Shown: positions 7,806-12,954 of the stretch, piece after piece
How positions within the stretch are numbered: position 1 is the stretch's first letter
Layout of the letters: every line of letters begins with the position of its first letter
NCBI GenBank assembly: GCA_902492545.1
Contig: CABULX010000063.1
Location: forward strand, 1-12,954
From: an uncultured Collinsella sp.
Lineage (GTDB): Bacteria > Actinomycetota > Coriobacteriia > Coriobacteriales > Coriobacteriaceae
Length of the DNA stretch: 12,954 nucleotides
Direction of reading: 5' to 3'
Program-made: the position numbers and the translations under genes
Notes under the pieces: model-generated
Databases searched by the model: none
The model's input: only the letters and a program-made list of their open reading frames with translations
Told to the model about the DNA's origin: nothing

Positions 7806-8059
7806 GGCTGCTCCTTATCCCTCGTGCGCCGCACGGGGAGGCTGCGACGCGTAGGATGAGGCTACCCCCGAGGTTCATGCGGGTAAGTACCGGAGCCTGA
7901 CCAAAAGCTTGCCCAATTCCTGACAAATTGAGCTCAAATACAACAATCAAGCAAAAGCGCAGGTAGAAGATAAGGAGAACAGGAAGTCAAAGGTCCTCGT
8001 CTCCACAATTGACGCGATTTTCAAACGAATCTCCACAGCTAAAACAAGCATCGCCACCC
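7806..8059. other. Upstream region of the adhesin gene
   Basis: This is 254 bp of comparatively AT-rich sequence between the divergent adhesin and tRNA genes. It should hold the adhesin promoter on the minus strand. TTGACT (minus strand of 7986-7991) and other TTG hexamers are present, but none has a convincing -10 at 16-18 bp, so I name no promoter. TCTCCACA occurs twice (from 8000 and from 8030) in direct orientation. I see no gene here. Confidence 0.3.
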
Positions 8060-8089
8060 TTGTATCGAACAAGACAACCGCGTTATACT
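8060..8089 (+). promoter_or_regulatory. Sigma-70-type promoter of tRNA-Gly
   Basis: TTGTAT (8060-8065) and TATACT (8084-8089) are separated by 18 bp. Transcription would start near 8096, about 7 nt before the mature tRNA 5' end at 8103, which is typical for a stand-alone tRNA gene. Confidence 0.65.
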
Positions 8090-8102
8090 ATCCCCCACAT
8101 AT

Positions 8103-8177
8103 GCGGGCATCGCCAAGTGGTAAGGCATCAGCTTCCCAAGCTGACACTCGCGGGTTCGAGTCCCGTTGCCCGCTCCA
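8103..8177 (+). tRNA. tRNA-Gly (anticodon CCC), CCA encoded
   Basis: The acceptor stem pairs GCGGGCA (8103-8109) with TGCCCGC (8167-8173), followed by discriminator T8174 and an encoded CCA (8175-8177). The anticodon arm is TCAGC / TTCCCAA / GCTGA, placing CCC at positions 34-36, which reads GGG (Gly). The T arm is CGGG / TTCGAGT / CCCG (8151-8165). It has its own promoter and terminator, so it is a monocistronic tRNA gene. Confidence 0.95.
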
Positions 8178-8188
8178 GCTAGAAGCAC

Positions 8189-8221
8189 AAGCACGGCACC
8201 ATTACGGTGCCGTGCTTTTTT
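8189..8221 (+). terminator. Rho-independent terminator of tRNA-Gly
   Basis: A 12-bp perfect stem (8189-8200 with 8206-8217, AAGCACGGCACC / GGTGCCGTGCTT) closes a 5-nt loop. A run of six T covers 8216-8221. It begins 11 nt after the encoded CCA. Confidence 0.92.
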
Positions 8222-8232
8222 CAATAAAGCGC

Positions 8233-8247
8233 CGGGACTCGAACCCG
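8233..8247 (-). repeat. Inverted copy of the tRNA-Gly T arm
   Basis: The 15 bases CGGGACTCGAACCCG are the exact reverse complement of the T arm of the adjacent tRNA gene (8151-8165). They lie just beyond the tRNA terminator with no other tRNA arms around them, so this is a fragment rather than a second tRNA. It marks the left edge of the repeat block at 8233-8500. Confidence 0.75.
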
Positions 8248-8266
8248 ACAGGGTGCGAGCGCTAAG

Positions 8267-8283
8267 CAAACGCGAAGCGTTTG
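8267..8283. repeat. Palindrome with GCGAAGC core
   Basis: CAAACGC (8267-8273) pairs perfectly with GCGTTTG (8277-8283) around a GAA triloop. The core GCGAAGC (8272-8278) is shared with the two later hairpins of this block. A further hairpin, AGGCGCC / GACA / GGCGCCT, follows at 8298-8315. The dense palindromes are typical of REP-like extragenic elements. Confidence 0.7.
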
Positions 8284-8310
8284 TAGCGAGCAGGCGAAGG
8301 CGCCGACAGG

Positions 8311-8355
8311 CGCCTGAAGCCGGTGCGTATTTGCGAAGCAAATACGCAGACGTCC
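8311..8355 (+). repeat. 45-bp palindromic direct repeat, copy 1
   Basis: This 45-bp unit recurs at 8442-8486 with two mismatches. It contains an 11-bp perfect stem, TGCGTATTTGC (8324-8334) with GCAAATACGCA (8338-8348), around a GAA triloop, again with a GCGAAGC core (8333-8339). No coding function is evident. Confidence 0.85.
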
Positions 8356-8367
8356 CGTTGCCCGCTC
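8352..8367 (+). repeat. Direct copy of the tRNA-Gly 3' end
   Basis: GTCCCGTTGCCCGCTC matches 8160-8175 of tRNA-Gly exactly over 16 nt, then diverges (TA here, CA in the tRNA). It directly abuts repeat copy 1. The spacing from the tRNA copy is 192 bp. Such duplicated tRNA 3' ends are the usual footprint of tRNA-targeting integration (att sites), but no integrase gene is present. Confidence 0.75.
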
Positions 8368-8412
8368 TACCGGGCACGGGAGACATGGGGACGGCTAATT
8401 CAACAAAGTCTT

Positions 8413-8439
8413 CCCCTTCGGCTTCGTGAAGCTGAGGGG
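8413..8439. repeat. Imperfect palindrome between the repeat copies
   Basis: CCCC and GCTTC on the left pair with GAAGC and GGGG on the right around a GT turn, with short mismatched segments (TTCG against TGA). There is no T tract, so it is not an obvious terminator. It appears to be part of the same palindromic block. Confidence 0.5.
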
Positions 8440-8441
8440 CT

Positions 8442-8486
8442 CGCCTGAAGCCGGTGCGTATTTGCGAAGCAAATGCGCGGACGTCC
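8442..8486 (+). repeat. 45-bp palindromic direct repeat, copy 2
   Basis: This is identical to 8311-8355 except A to G at 8475 and at 8479. Both changes fall in the right arm of the hairpin opposite T, so in a plus-strand RNA each becomes a G-U pair and the stem is kept. The following bases (to 8500, ending CGCTCCA) are a diverged version of the tRNA-like tail seen after copy 1. Confidence 0.85.
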
Positions 8487-8552
8487 TCATGGTCGCTCCA
8501 ATTCCAAAATGTTAGGTTAATGCCTGCTGCCCATACTTGCACCTGCGCACGG

Positions 8553-8558
8553 TACAAT
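8553..8558 (+). promoter_or_regulatory. Candidate -10 box for purB
   Basis: TACAAT lies 45 nt upstream of the purB start. No good -35 is found at 16-18 bp; the nearest TTGCAC (8537-8542) is only 10 bp away. A small inverted repeat (GTTGG 8560-8564, CCAAC 8572-8576) overlaps the expected start of transcription and could be an operator or only a leader hairpin. Confidence 0.35.
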
Positions 8559-8602
8559 GGTTGGGTTACGACCAACGTGCCAATAACCAAAAAGGAGCCG
8601 CT

Positions 8603-9949
8603 ATGATCGATCGCTATACCCGCCCGGAGATGGGACACATCTTCTCCCTCGAGAACAAGTACGCCATTTGGCAGGAGATCGAGGTCTTGGCCTGCGAGGC
8701 CCAGGCGGAGCTCGGCAAGATCGGTATTTCCAAAGACGAGGCCCAGTGGATCCGCGACCATGCCAACTTTGAGAAGGCGAAGGTCGATGAGATCGAGGAA
8801 GTCACGCGCCACGACGTCATTGCCTTTCTGACCAACATGAAGGAATACATCGATGCCGATGTTCCCGAGGGCGACCCCAAGCCCAGCCGCTGGGTTCACT
8901 ATGGCATGACCAGCTCCGATCTGGGCGACACGGCCCTGTGCTACCAGCTCACCCAGGCCTGCGACCTGATCATCGAGGACGTCAAGAAGCTCGGCGAGAT
9001 TTGCAAGCGTCGCGCCTTTGAGGAGCGCAACACGCTCTGTGCCGGCCGCACTCATGGCATCCACGCCGAGCCGATGACCTTCGGCATGAAGTTTGGCTCT
9101 TGGGCCTGGGAGCTCAAGCGCGATCTGGATCGTCTTGAGGACGCCCGCAAGAATGTTGCCTTTGGTGCCATCTCGGGCGCTGTCGGCACGTACAGCTCCA
9201 TCGAGCCGTTCGTCGAGGAGTACGTCTGCGAGCACCTGGGCCTGGTTCACGACCCGCTGTCCACGCAGGTTATCAGCCGCGACCATCACGCCTATCTCGC
9301 CGGCGTTCTCGCCACCACCGCAGCCACCTGCGAGCGCATCGCGACCGAGGTTCGCAATCTACAGAAGACCGATACGCTCGAGGCCGAGGAGCCGTTCCGT
9401 AAGGGCCAAAAGGGCAGCTCAGCCATGCCGCACAAGCGCAACCCCATCACCATGGAGAAAGTCTGCGGTCTGTCGCGCGTCGTGAAGTCCAACGCCCAGG
9501 TTGCCTTCGATAACGTCGCCCTGTGGCACGAGCGTGACATTTCGCACTCCTCTGCCGAGCGCGTCGCCCAGGCCGATAGCTTCATCGCCCTCGACCACAT
9601 GTTCCAGTGCCTCATCCGCGTTATCGACGGCCTGCAGCTGTACCCTGCCCGCATGATGGCCAACCTCAATAAGACCCGCGGCCTCATCTTCTCCTCCAAG
9701 GTGCTGCTCGCCCTCGTCGACACGGGCATCACCCGCGAGGACGCGTACGCCATTGTGCAGGAGAACGCCATGGCAACTTGGCACGAGGTACAGGATTGTG
9801 TCTCCGGCCCCACCTTTAAGGAGCGTCTCGAGGCCGACCCGCGCTGCACCGTCAGTCAGGAGAAGCTCGACGAGATCTTTGATCCGTGGGACTTCCTCAC
9901 CCGTATCGACACGGTCTTTGATCGTCTGGAGCAGCTGAGCTTCGAGTAG
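8603..9949 (+). CDS. purB: Adenylosuccinate lyase
   Basis: Predicted 448 aa from the ATG at 8603, which has AAAGGAG (8591-8597) 5 nt upstream; the in-frame extension to 8537 lacks a ribosome binding site and crosses the promoter. The fumarase/aspartase superfamily signature SSAMPHKRNP is intact at residues 272-281 and contains the catalytic serine loop. THGIHAEPMTFG (150-161) carries the conserved active-site histidines, and the N-terminus (MIDRYTRPEMGHIFS) is typical of the bacterial PurB group of this length. The enzyme works in the cytoplasm at two steps of purine synthesis: SAICAR to AICAR plus fumarate, and adenylosuccinate to AMP plus fumarate. No other pur gene is adjacent and the gene has its own leader and 3' hairpin, so it is probably monocistronic. 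No key residue appears altered. Confidence 0.97.
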   Translation: MIDRYTRPEMGHIFSLENKYAIWQEIEVLACEAQAELGKIGISKDEAQWIRDHANFEKAKVDEIEEVTRHDVIAFLTNMKEYIDADVPEGDPKPSRWVHYGMTSSDLGDTALCYQLTQACDLIIEDVKKLGEICKRRAFEERNTLCAGRTHGIHAEPMTFGMKFGSWAWELKRDLDRLEDARKNVAFGAISGAVGTYSSIEPFVEEYVCEHLGLVHDPLSTQVISRDHHAYLAGVLATTAATCERIATEVRNLQKTDTLEAEEPFRKGQKGSSAMPHKRNPITMEKVCGLSRVVKSNAQVAFDNVALWHERDISHSSAERVAQADSFIALDHMFQCLIRVIDGLQLYPARMMANLNKTRGLIFSSKVLLALVDTGITREDAYAIVQENAMATWHEVQDCVSGPTFKERLEADPRCTVSQEKLDEIFDPWDFLTRIDTVFDRLEQLSFE

Positions 9950-9975
9950 GTTCGGGCATAACGTTAGCTTTTTAG

Positions 9976-10013
9976 GGCGCTTTGCTGGTAATGTGTGTTG
10001 CCGGCAAAGCGCC
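9976..10013 (+). terminator. Hairpin downstream of purB, probable terminator
   Basis: GGCGCTTTGCTGG (9976-9988) pairs with CCGGCAAAGCGCC (10001-10013) over 13 bp including one G-U, with a 12-nt loop. The following sequence (TCGTTGCATTT) is only moderately T-rich. Its position 26 nt after purB and before a new promoter suggests termination, although the T tract is poor. Confidence 0.6.
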
Positions 10014-10016
10014 TCG

Positions 10017-10043
10017 TTGCATTTAGGGAAAGACGGGGATAAT
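10017..10043 (+). promoter_or_regulatory. Candidate promoter of the TSCPD/lipoprotein unit
   Basis: GATAAT (10038-10043) is a good -10 match. TTGCAT (10017-10022) is a possible -35 but the spacing is only 15 bp. Transcription would begin near 10050, leaving a leader of about 28 nt with GAGAGGGGA (10065-10073) as ribosome binding site before the ATG at 10078. Confidence 0.4.
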
Positions 10044-10077
10044 AGTCGTCTCGAATAACATTCTGAGAGGGGATCGC

Positions 10078-10341
10078 ATGATTTCGTTTGATTACAAGCC
10101 TCAGGGCGTGTGTGCTCGCAATATTCACCTTGATCTTTCCGATGACGGCAACAAGGTGATGGGCGTTGAGTTTACCGGCGGCTGTGACGGCAATCTCAAG
10201 GCTATCTCCAAGCTGGTCGAGGGCGCTCCTGCCGATCGCGTAATCGAGGTTCTCGCCGGTAATACCTGCGGTATGAAAAAGACCTCCTGCGCCGACCAGC
10301 TTACACGCGCTATCGAGGCCGCTCGCACCGAGATCGCCTAA
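10078..10341 (+). CDS. TSCPD-domain protein (TIGR03905-like)
   Basis: Predicted 87 aa. The whole protein is one small domain with four cysteines: C12 (GVCAR), C36 (GGCDGN), C64 (NTCG) and C71 (TSCAD). The TSCAD motif at 69-73 matches the TSCPD signature, with Ala in place of Pro. The same domain occurs at the C-terminus of class II ribonucleotide reductases and as stand-alone proteins of about this size, whose function is not established. The Cys arrangement suggests metal or Fe-S binding or redox chemistry; that is inference. The stop codon overlaps the next ATG by one base (TAATG), so translation of the downstream lipoprotein is probably coupled. Confidence 0.85.
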   Translation: MISFDYKPQGVCARNIHLDLSDDGNKVMGVEFTGGCDGNLKAISKLVEGAPADRVIEVLAGNTCGMKKTSCADQLTRAIEAARTEIA

Positions 10342-11552
10342 TGGGTATCGCCGATCACATCAAGAACGGAATATCGCGTCGCGGCTTTGTACTCGGTGGG
10401 GCCGCCGCGGGCGCTGCCACGGTGCTTGCCGGATGCTCGAAAAAAACGGGCACCAGCGATGATGCCGCCGGCGAGCCGCAGGTTATCAAGGACGATTCCA
10501 AGATCATCTCGATTACGGATGAGTACGAGGCAGTCGACATCGATCTTGAGCCGGCGGCGTCGTGGACGCTGCCTCTGGGTACGCTGCTGTACTACTGCGA
10601 CGGCGATTACGCCGCGGCGATGATGGCGCCCGCATCGGCGCTGCACGCCAACACACTCGGTGTGCTCAACCTGGGTGATGGCTCGCTTACCACATTAATC
10701 GAGGATCCTATCGAGGGCACGGGATATGCATTCTACGATGTCCGTGCCGGCGACGGCGTATTCGCGTGGGTTGAGATGAACTTCGCCAATTCATCGTGGA
10801 AGCTCTACGCTCAAAATCTGTCGGGCGCTTCGCTCTCTGGCGACGTGGTTGAGCTCGATCGAGGTGGCAAGGACTATGATCCGCCCCTGTTTACGGCGTT
10901 CGGGTCATCGGTCATCTGGTATAAAATGCCTTCGGCAGGCGGCAATAAAACGAGTAGTGATTCGTTTTGTTATCGTCGCTCGCTTGATGAATCCAAGGCC
11001 GAGGTAATTTGGAAATCGACGGGCCGCTTTGCATCGGCCCCGCGCGCGAGCGACGGCATTTTGACCATCTCGCCGCGTGTCCGCAACGACGAGGGCGTCT
11101 ACTACGGCATAACGGCAATCGATCTGACCGACGGCAACAACACCAAGCGTGCCCAGTTGGTCCTCCCTTCGTCAGTTTCGCCTTTCGAGGCCGTATATAT
11201 GGGCGATACCTTCGTGTTTTCTATCGAGGCGGCCTATAGTGGCGTGGGCAGCCTGGGCAATATGGGCACGTATATCGGTAATGAGGGAGGGCCGTACCTC
11301 TTCCTGTCACGCGAGCCGCTCGCATGTGCGGCTGGCAAGAAGAATAAATACCTTGTTAAGGTACAGGCGTCGCATTTCCTGATCGACACCTCTGCCAAGA
11401 CCTATGGCTCGCTGCTGTCGCCCGACCGCGCATTGGAGTATGGCGATTATCCAGCTACGGCGGGAAAATCGGACTCATTCCTTACGTACGCCACGGTGCG
11501 CAACAGCCAGGGTATACCAGAGACGGTCACTGCACGCCTATTCTCTCTTTAA
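10341..11552 (+). CDS. Tat-signal lipoprotein, probable beta-propeller-like
   Basis: Predicted 403 aa. The N-terminus carries a twin-arginine motif SRRGFVLGG (residues 12-20), a short Ala/Gly-rich hydrophobic stretch and a lipobox LAGC with Cys at 32. This predicts folded export by Tat, then lipid anchoring to the outer face of the membrane. The first ~25 mature residues (SKKTGTSDDAAGEP and onward) form a flexible tether. The rest is rich in repeated strands with aromatic and Asp/Gly turns (FAWVEMNF, SSWKLYAQNL, VIWYKM, GITAIDLTDG), which suggests a beta-propeller or similar all-beta fold. No enzyme motif is visible. The ATG overlaps the TSCPD gene stop by one base. Comparable short Tat lipoproteins are common in Coriobacteriia with no known role. 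The fold is an inference from strand pattern only. Confidence 0.8.
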   Translation: MGIADHIKNGISRRGFVLGGAAAGAATVLAGCSKKTGTSDDAAGEPQVIKDDSKIISITDEYEAVDIDLEPAASWTLPLGTLLYYCDGDYAAAMMAPASALHANTLGVLNLGDGSLTTLIEDPIEGTGYAFYDVRAGDGVFAWVEMNFANSSWKLYAQNLSGASLSGDVVELDRGGKDYDPPLFTAFGSSVIWYKMPSAGGNKTSSDSFCYRRSLDESKAEVIWKSTGRFASAPRASDGILTISPRVRNDEGVYYGITAIDLTDGNNTKRAQLVLPSSVSPFEAVYMGDTFVFSIEAAYSGVGSLGNMGTYIGNEGGPYLFLSREPLACAAGKKNKYLVKVQASHFLIDTSAKTYGSLLSPDRALEYGDYPATAGKSDSFLTYATVRNSQGIPETVTARLFSL

Positions 11553-11611
11553 GCTTAGAGGGGTTAAAAAGGCGCCAACAGGGGAATAAACGCGTTGTAA
11601 TTGTGAGTACC

Positions 11612-11650
11612 GCCCGCCGAGCTGCCGCGTCATAGCGGCATCTGGCGGGC
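11612..11650. other. Two-part hairpin between lipoprotein and response-regulator genes
   Basis: An outer stem GCCCGCC (11612-11618) / GGCGGGC (11644-11650) encloses an inner stem GCCGC (11624-11628) / GCGGC (11635-11639) with loop GTCATA. The internal loop is GAGCT against ATCT. No T tract follows, so it may be a weak terminator, a transcript-stabilising structure, or an operator just upstream of the next promoter. Confidence 0.5.
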
Positions 11651-11660
11651 TCAGGTGCGT

Positions 11661-11666
11661 TAAAAT
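11661..11666 (+). promoter_or_regulatory. Candidate -10 box for the two-component operon
   Basis: TAAAAT lies 39 nt upstream of the response-regulator start and 10 nt after the hairpin. The -35 position falls inside the right arm of that hairpin and has no consensus match, as is common for promoters that need an activator. The evidence is weak. Confidence 0.3.
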
Positions 11667-11705
11667 GGGCTTGTTCTTAGCTAATTGAGACAGGGGGGCC
11701 GTGTT

Positions 11706-12428
11706 ATGGCTTCAGATGCAAAAAAGATTCTGCTGGTCGAGGATGAGAAGGCAATCCGTGACGCCGTCGCTGCCTATCTCGAGCGCGAAGGCTACTGGGT
11801 TGTGGGCGTCGGCGACGGCCAGTCCGCGATCGAGGAGTTCGAGAAGCATCAGTTCGACCTGGTCGTGCTCGACCTTATGCTCCCCAAGATTCCCGGCGAG
11901 CGCGTTTGCCGCACCATTCGCGATACCTCGGATGTCCCCATCATCATGCTGACGGCTAAGGGCGAGATCGAGGACCGTATTATCGGTCTTGAGCTCGGCG
12001 CCGACGACTATCTGATTAAGCCGTTCTCGCCGCGCGAGCTCGTCGCCCGCGTTCGCGCTCTGTTCCGCCGTGCCCATCAGGCCGACGAGCCCGCCGTCGA
12101 GGTACTCGACTTCGGCGATCTGGTCATCGATATCTCGGGCCACAAGATCTTGGTCGAGGGCAAGGAAGTCGATCTGACGGCTTCCGAGTTCAAGCTGCTC
12201 ACCACGCTTGCCCGCCATCCCGGCCGTGTGTATAACCGCATGGAGCTGGTCGAGAAAGTGCTCGGGTATGACTTTGAGGGCTATGAGCGCACCATCGATA
12301 GCCACGTGAAGAATCTTCGCGCCAAGCTGGGCGATGATCCCAAGAAGCCCAAGTGGCTCTACACCGTCCATGGTGTCGGCTATCGCTTCGAGGCTCCGGC
12401 CAAGACCGATAAGTCGGACGAGAAATAG
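11706..12428 (+). CDS. OmpR/PhoB-family response regulator
   Basis: Predicted 240 aa from the ATG at 11706, with AGGGGGG (11692-11698) 7 nt upstream. The receiver domain (about residues 6-120) has the acidic pocket E12-D13, phospho-acceptor D56 (VVLDLMLP), T83 (MLTAKGE) and K105 (LIKPFSP), all intact. The C-terminal winged-helix domain (about 135-235) shows ASEFKLLTTLARHPGRV, the recognition-helix region YERTIDSHVKNLRAKLG and the wing VHGVGYRFE, which place it in the OmpR/PhoB subgroup. It is phosphorylated by its partner kinase and binds DNA as a dimer. The kinase gene starts 11 nt after its stop, and the kinase ribosome binding site overlaps that stop, so the pair is co-transcribed and probably coupled. 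The stimulus and regulon cannot be read from the sequence. Confidence 0.95.
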   Translation: MASDAKKILLVEDEKAIRDAVAAYLEREGYWVVGVGDGQSAIEEFEKHQFDLVVLDLMLPKIPGERVCRTIRDTSDVPIIMLTAKGEIEDRIIGLELGADDYLIKPFSPRELVARVRALFRRAHQADEPAVEVLDFGDLVIDISGHKILVEGKEVDLTASEFKLLTTLARHPGRVYNRMELVEKVLGYDFEGYERTIDSHVKNLRAKLGDDPKKPKWLYTVHGVGYRFEAPAKTDKSDEK

Positions 12429-12439
12429 GGAAATCACAT

Positions 12440-12954
12440 ATGACACCTGCGCGCTTTGAAATCGGACAAAAGCACAAGCAGGAGAGCGAGGCGGGTTCCA
12501 AGGCTAGTTGGAACACGCCTCGTTCCGATTCACGGCCAACGATGAGCTATCCCTCGCGCATGGCACTTGCTTTTGCTCTGACATCGCTCATGACGGTATT
12601 GGTGCTGGTGGGCGTTGTCTCTGTTGTGTGGGGCACGGTCTTTTCGGATTACACACGCTCCAATATCGTCGAAATCGCAAATTCCGCTGCCGAGAAGTTG
12701 GCGACCTCATATGAGGAAAACGGCTCTTGGACCGCGGGAGAACTGCGCACGGTCGCAACGTCGAGTTTGGTTTCCGACGATCTGGGCATGCAGGTCGTCA
12801 ATAAAAAGGGTGTGATCGTTTATGACGATTCCTGGCCCTCGGCAAGCGCCACCGCCGATGTACGCGAAAACCAGGCTACGACCGACGACACGAGCGGCAA
12901 GAGGGCATCGCATAGCCCGGTCTCGTCTGCTCCAACCGACTCCGATAGCGTTGC
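12440..12954 (+). CDS. Sensor histidine kinase, N-terminal part only
   Basis: An open frame of 171 codons runs from the ATG at 12440 to the window edge. AGGGAAA (12427-12433) overlaps the stop of the response regulator and sits 6 nt upstream. The first ~38 residues are hydrophilic. A single transmembrane segment at about 41-66 (MALAFALTSLMTVLVLVGVVSVVW) leads into an extracytoplasmic sensor region. LGMQVVNKKGVIVYDDSW (115-132) resembles the sensor strand pair common in OmpR-partner kinases, followed by a Ser/Thr/Asp-rich stretch that looks disordered. The kinase core (HAMP, H box, ATPase) lies beyond the window, so the identification rests on gene order and this N-terminal layout. An internal ATG at 12542 would remove the hydrophilic leader but has no clear ribosome binding site. 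Confidence 0.8.
   Translation, partial: MTPARFEIGQKHKQESEAGSKASWNTPRSDSRPTMSYPSRMALAFALTSLMTVLVLVGVVSVVWGTVFSDYTRSNIVEIANSAAEKLATSYEENGSWTAGELRTVATSSLVSDDLGMQVVNKKGVIVYDDSWPSASATADVRENQATTDDTSGKRASHSPVSSAPTDSDSV

Noticed and set aside
7660..7950. 96-residue minus-strand open frame upstream of and overlapping the adhesin start
   Set aside because: It is in a different frame from the adhesin, covers the signal peptide region and the adhesin ribosome binding site, and has no recognisable features.
8160..8367. att sites bounding an integrated island
   Set aside because: The 16-nt duplication of the tRNA 3' end encloses under 200 bp with no integrase or cargo. It can be at most a scar or a tiny element, so I report it as repeats and not as a mobile island.
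8166..8429. 87-residue plus-strand open frame in the repeat block
   Set aside because: It starts inside the tRNA, runs through the terminator and palindromes, has no ribosome binding site, and its composition is set by the repeats.
8311..8486. Possible CRISPR or tandem array
   Set aside because: There are only two copies 131 bp apart, the intervening DNA contains its own palindrome and tRNA fragment, and no cas gene is present.
8500..8602. Purine riboswitch or PurR operator upstream of purB
   Set aside because: I could not find the conserved three-way junction of a purine riboswitch or a recognisable Pur box. Only a 5-bp inverted repeat near the -10 box is visible.
8039..9289. 416-residue minus-strand open frame containing GNGTRTRECQLGK
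   Set aside because: It reads antisense through tRNA-Gly and purB. The GNGTRTRE string is what an antisense tRNA T arm and acceptor encode in this frame, a well-known source of false proteins.
11712..12446. 244-residue minus-strand open frame opposite the response regulator
   Set aside because: It is an antisense shadow of a gene with every catalytic residue of the receiver domain intact on the plus strand.

Overview
The window is GC-rich and codon-biased, with ATG or GTG starts behind AAGGAG-type ribosome binding sites. The gene set points to an actinobacterial gut anaerobe of the class Coriobacteriia, most likely Collinsella or a close relative. That set comprises a large LPXTG adhesin with a thioester domain, a small TSCPD-domain protein joined to a Tat lipoprotein, an OmpR-type two-component system and a WYL regulator. 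The assignment is inference from gene content and style; no database was searched.

Layout. (1) 1-722, minus: N-terminal 240 residues of a WYL-domain transcription regulator, cut by the window edge. (2) 921-4307, plus: a divergent two-gene unit. Its first gene is a 1048-residue membrane protein whose M28-type peptidase fold is split by two transmembrane hairpins and about 665 residues of acidic, proline-rich, probably disordered sequence; several expected metal ligands are replaced. Its second gene is a 72-residue single-span membrane protein. A strong hairpin terminator at 4329-4366 closes the unit. (3) 4374-7805, minus, convergent: a 1143-residue secreted, sortase-anchored surface protein with a signal peptide, a Cys-Gln thioester domain, about six SpaA/Cna_B-like modules, a long uncharacterised region and LPATG. 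(4) 8060-8221: promoter, tRNA-Gly(CCC) and terminator. (5) 8222-8500: non-coding DNA packed with palindromes, a 45-bp direct repeat, three GCGAAGC mini-hairpin cores and two fragments copied from the adjacent tRNA gene. (6) 8603-9949: purB, adenylosuccinate lyase. (7) 10078-11552: a TSCPD-domain protein overlapping by 1 nt a Tat-type lipoprotein gene. (8) 11706-12954: an OmpR/PhoB-family response regulator followed after 11 nt by a histidine kinase that runs off the window.

The genes do not form one pathway. purB and the tRNA are housekeeping genes. The surface adhesin, Tat lipoprotein and two-component system are cell-envelope or sensing functions. The two items most worth following are the remodelled membrane M28-like protein with its small partner, and the tRNA-derived palindromic repeat block downstream of tRNA-Gly.
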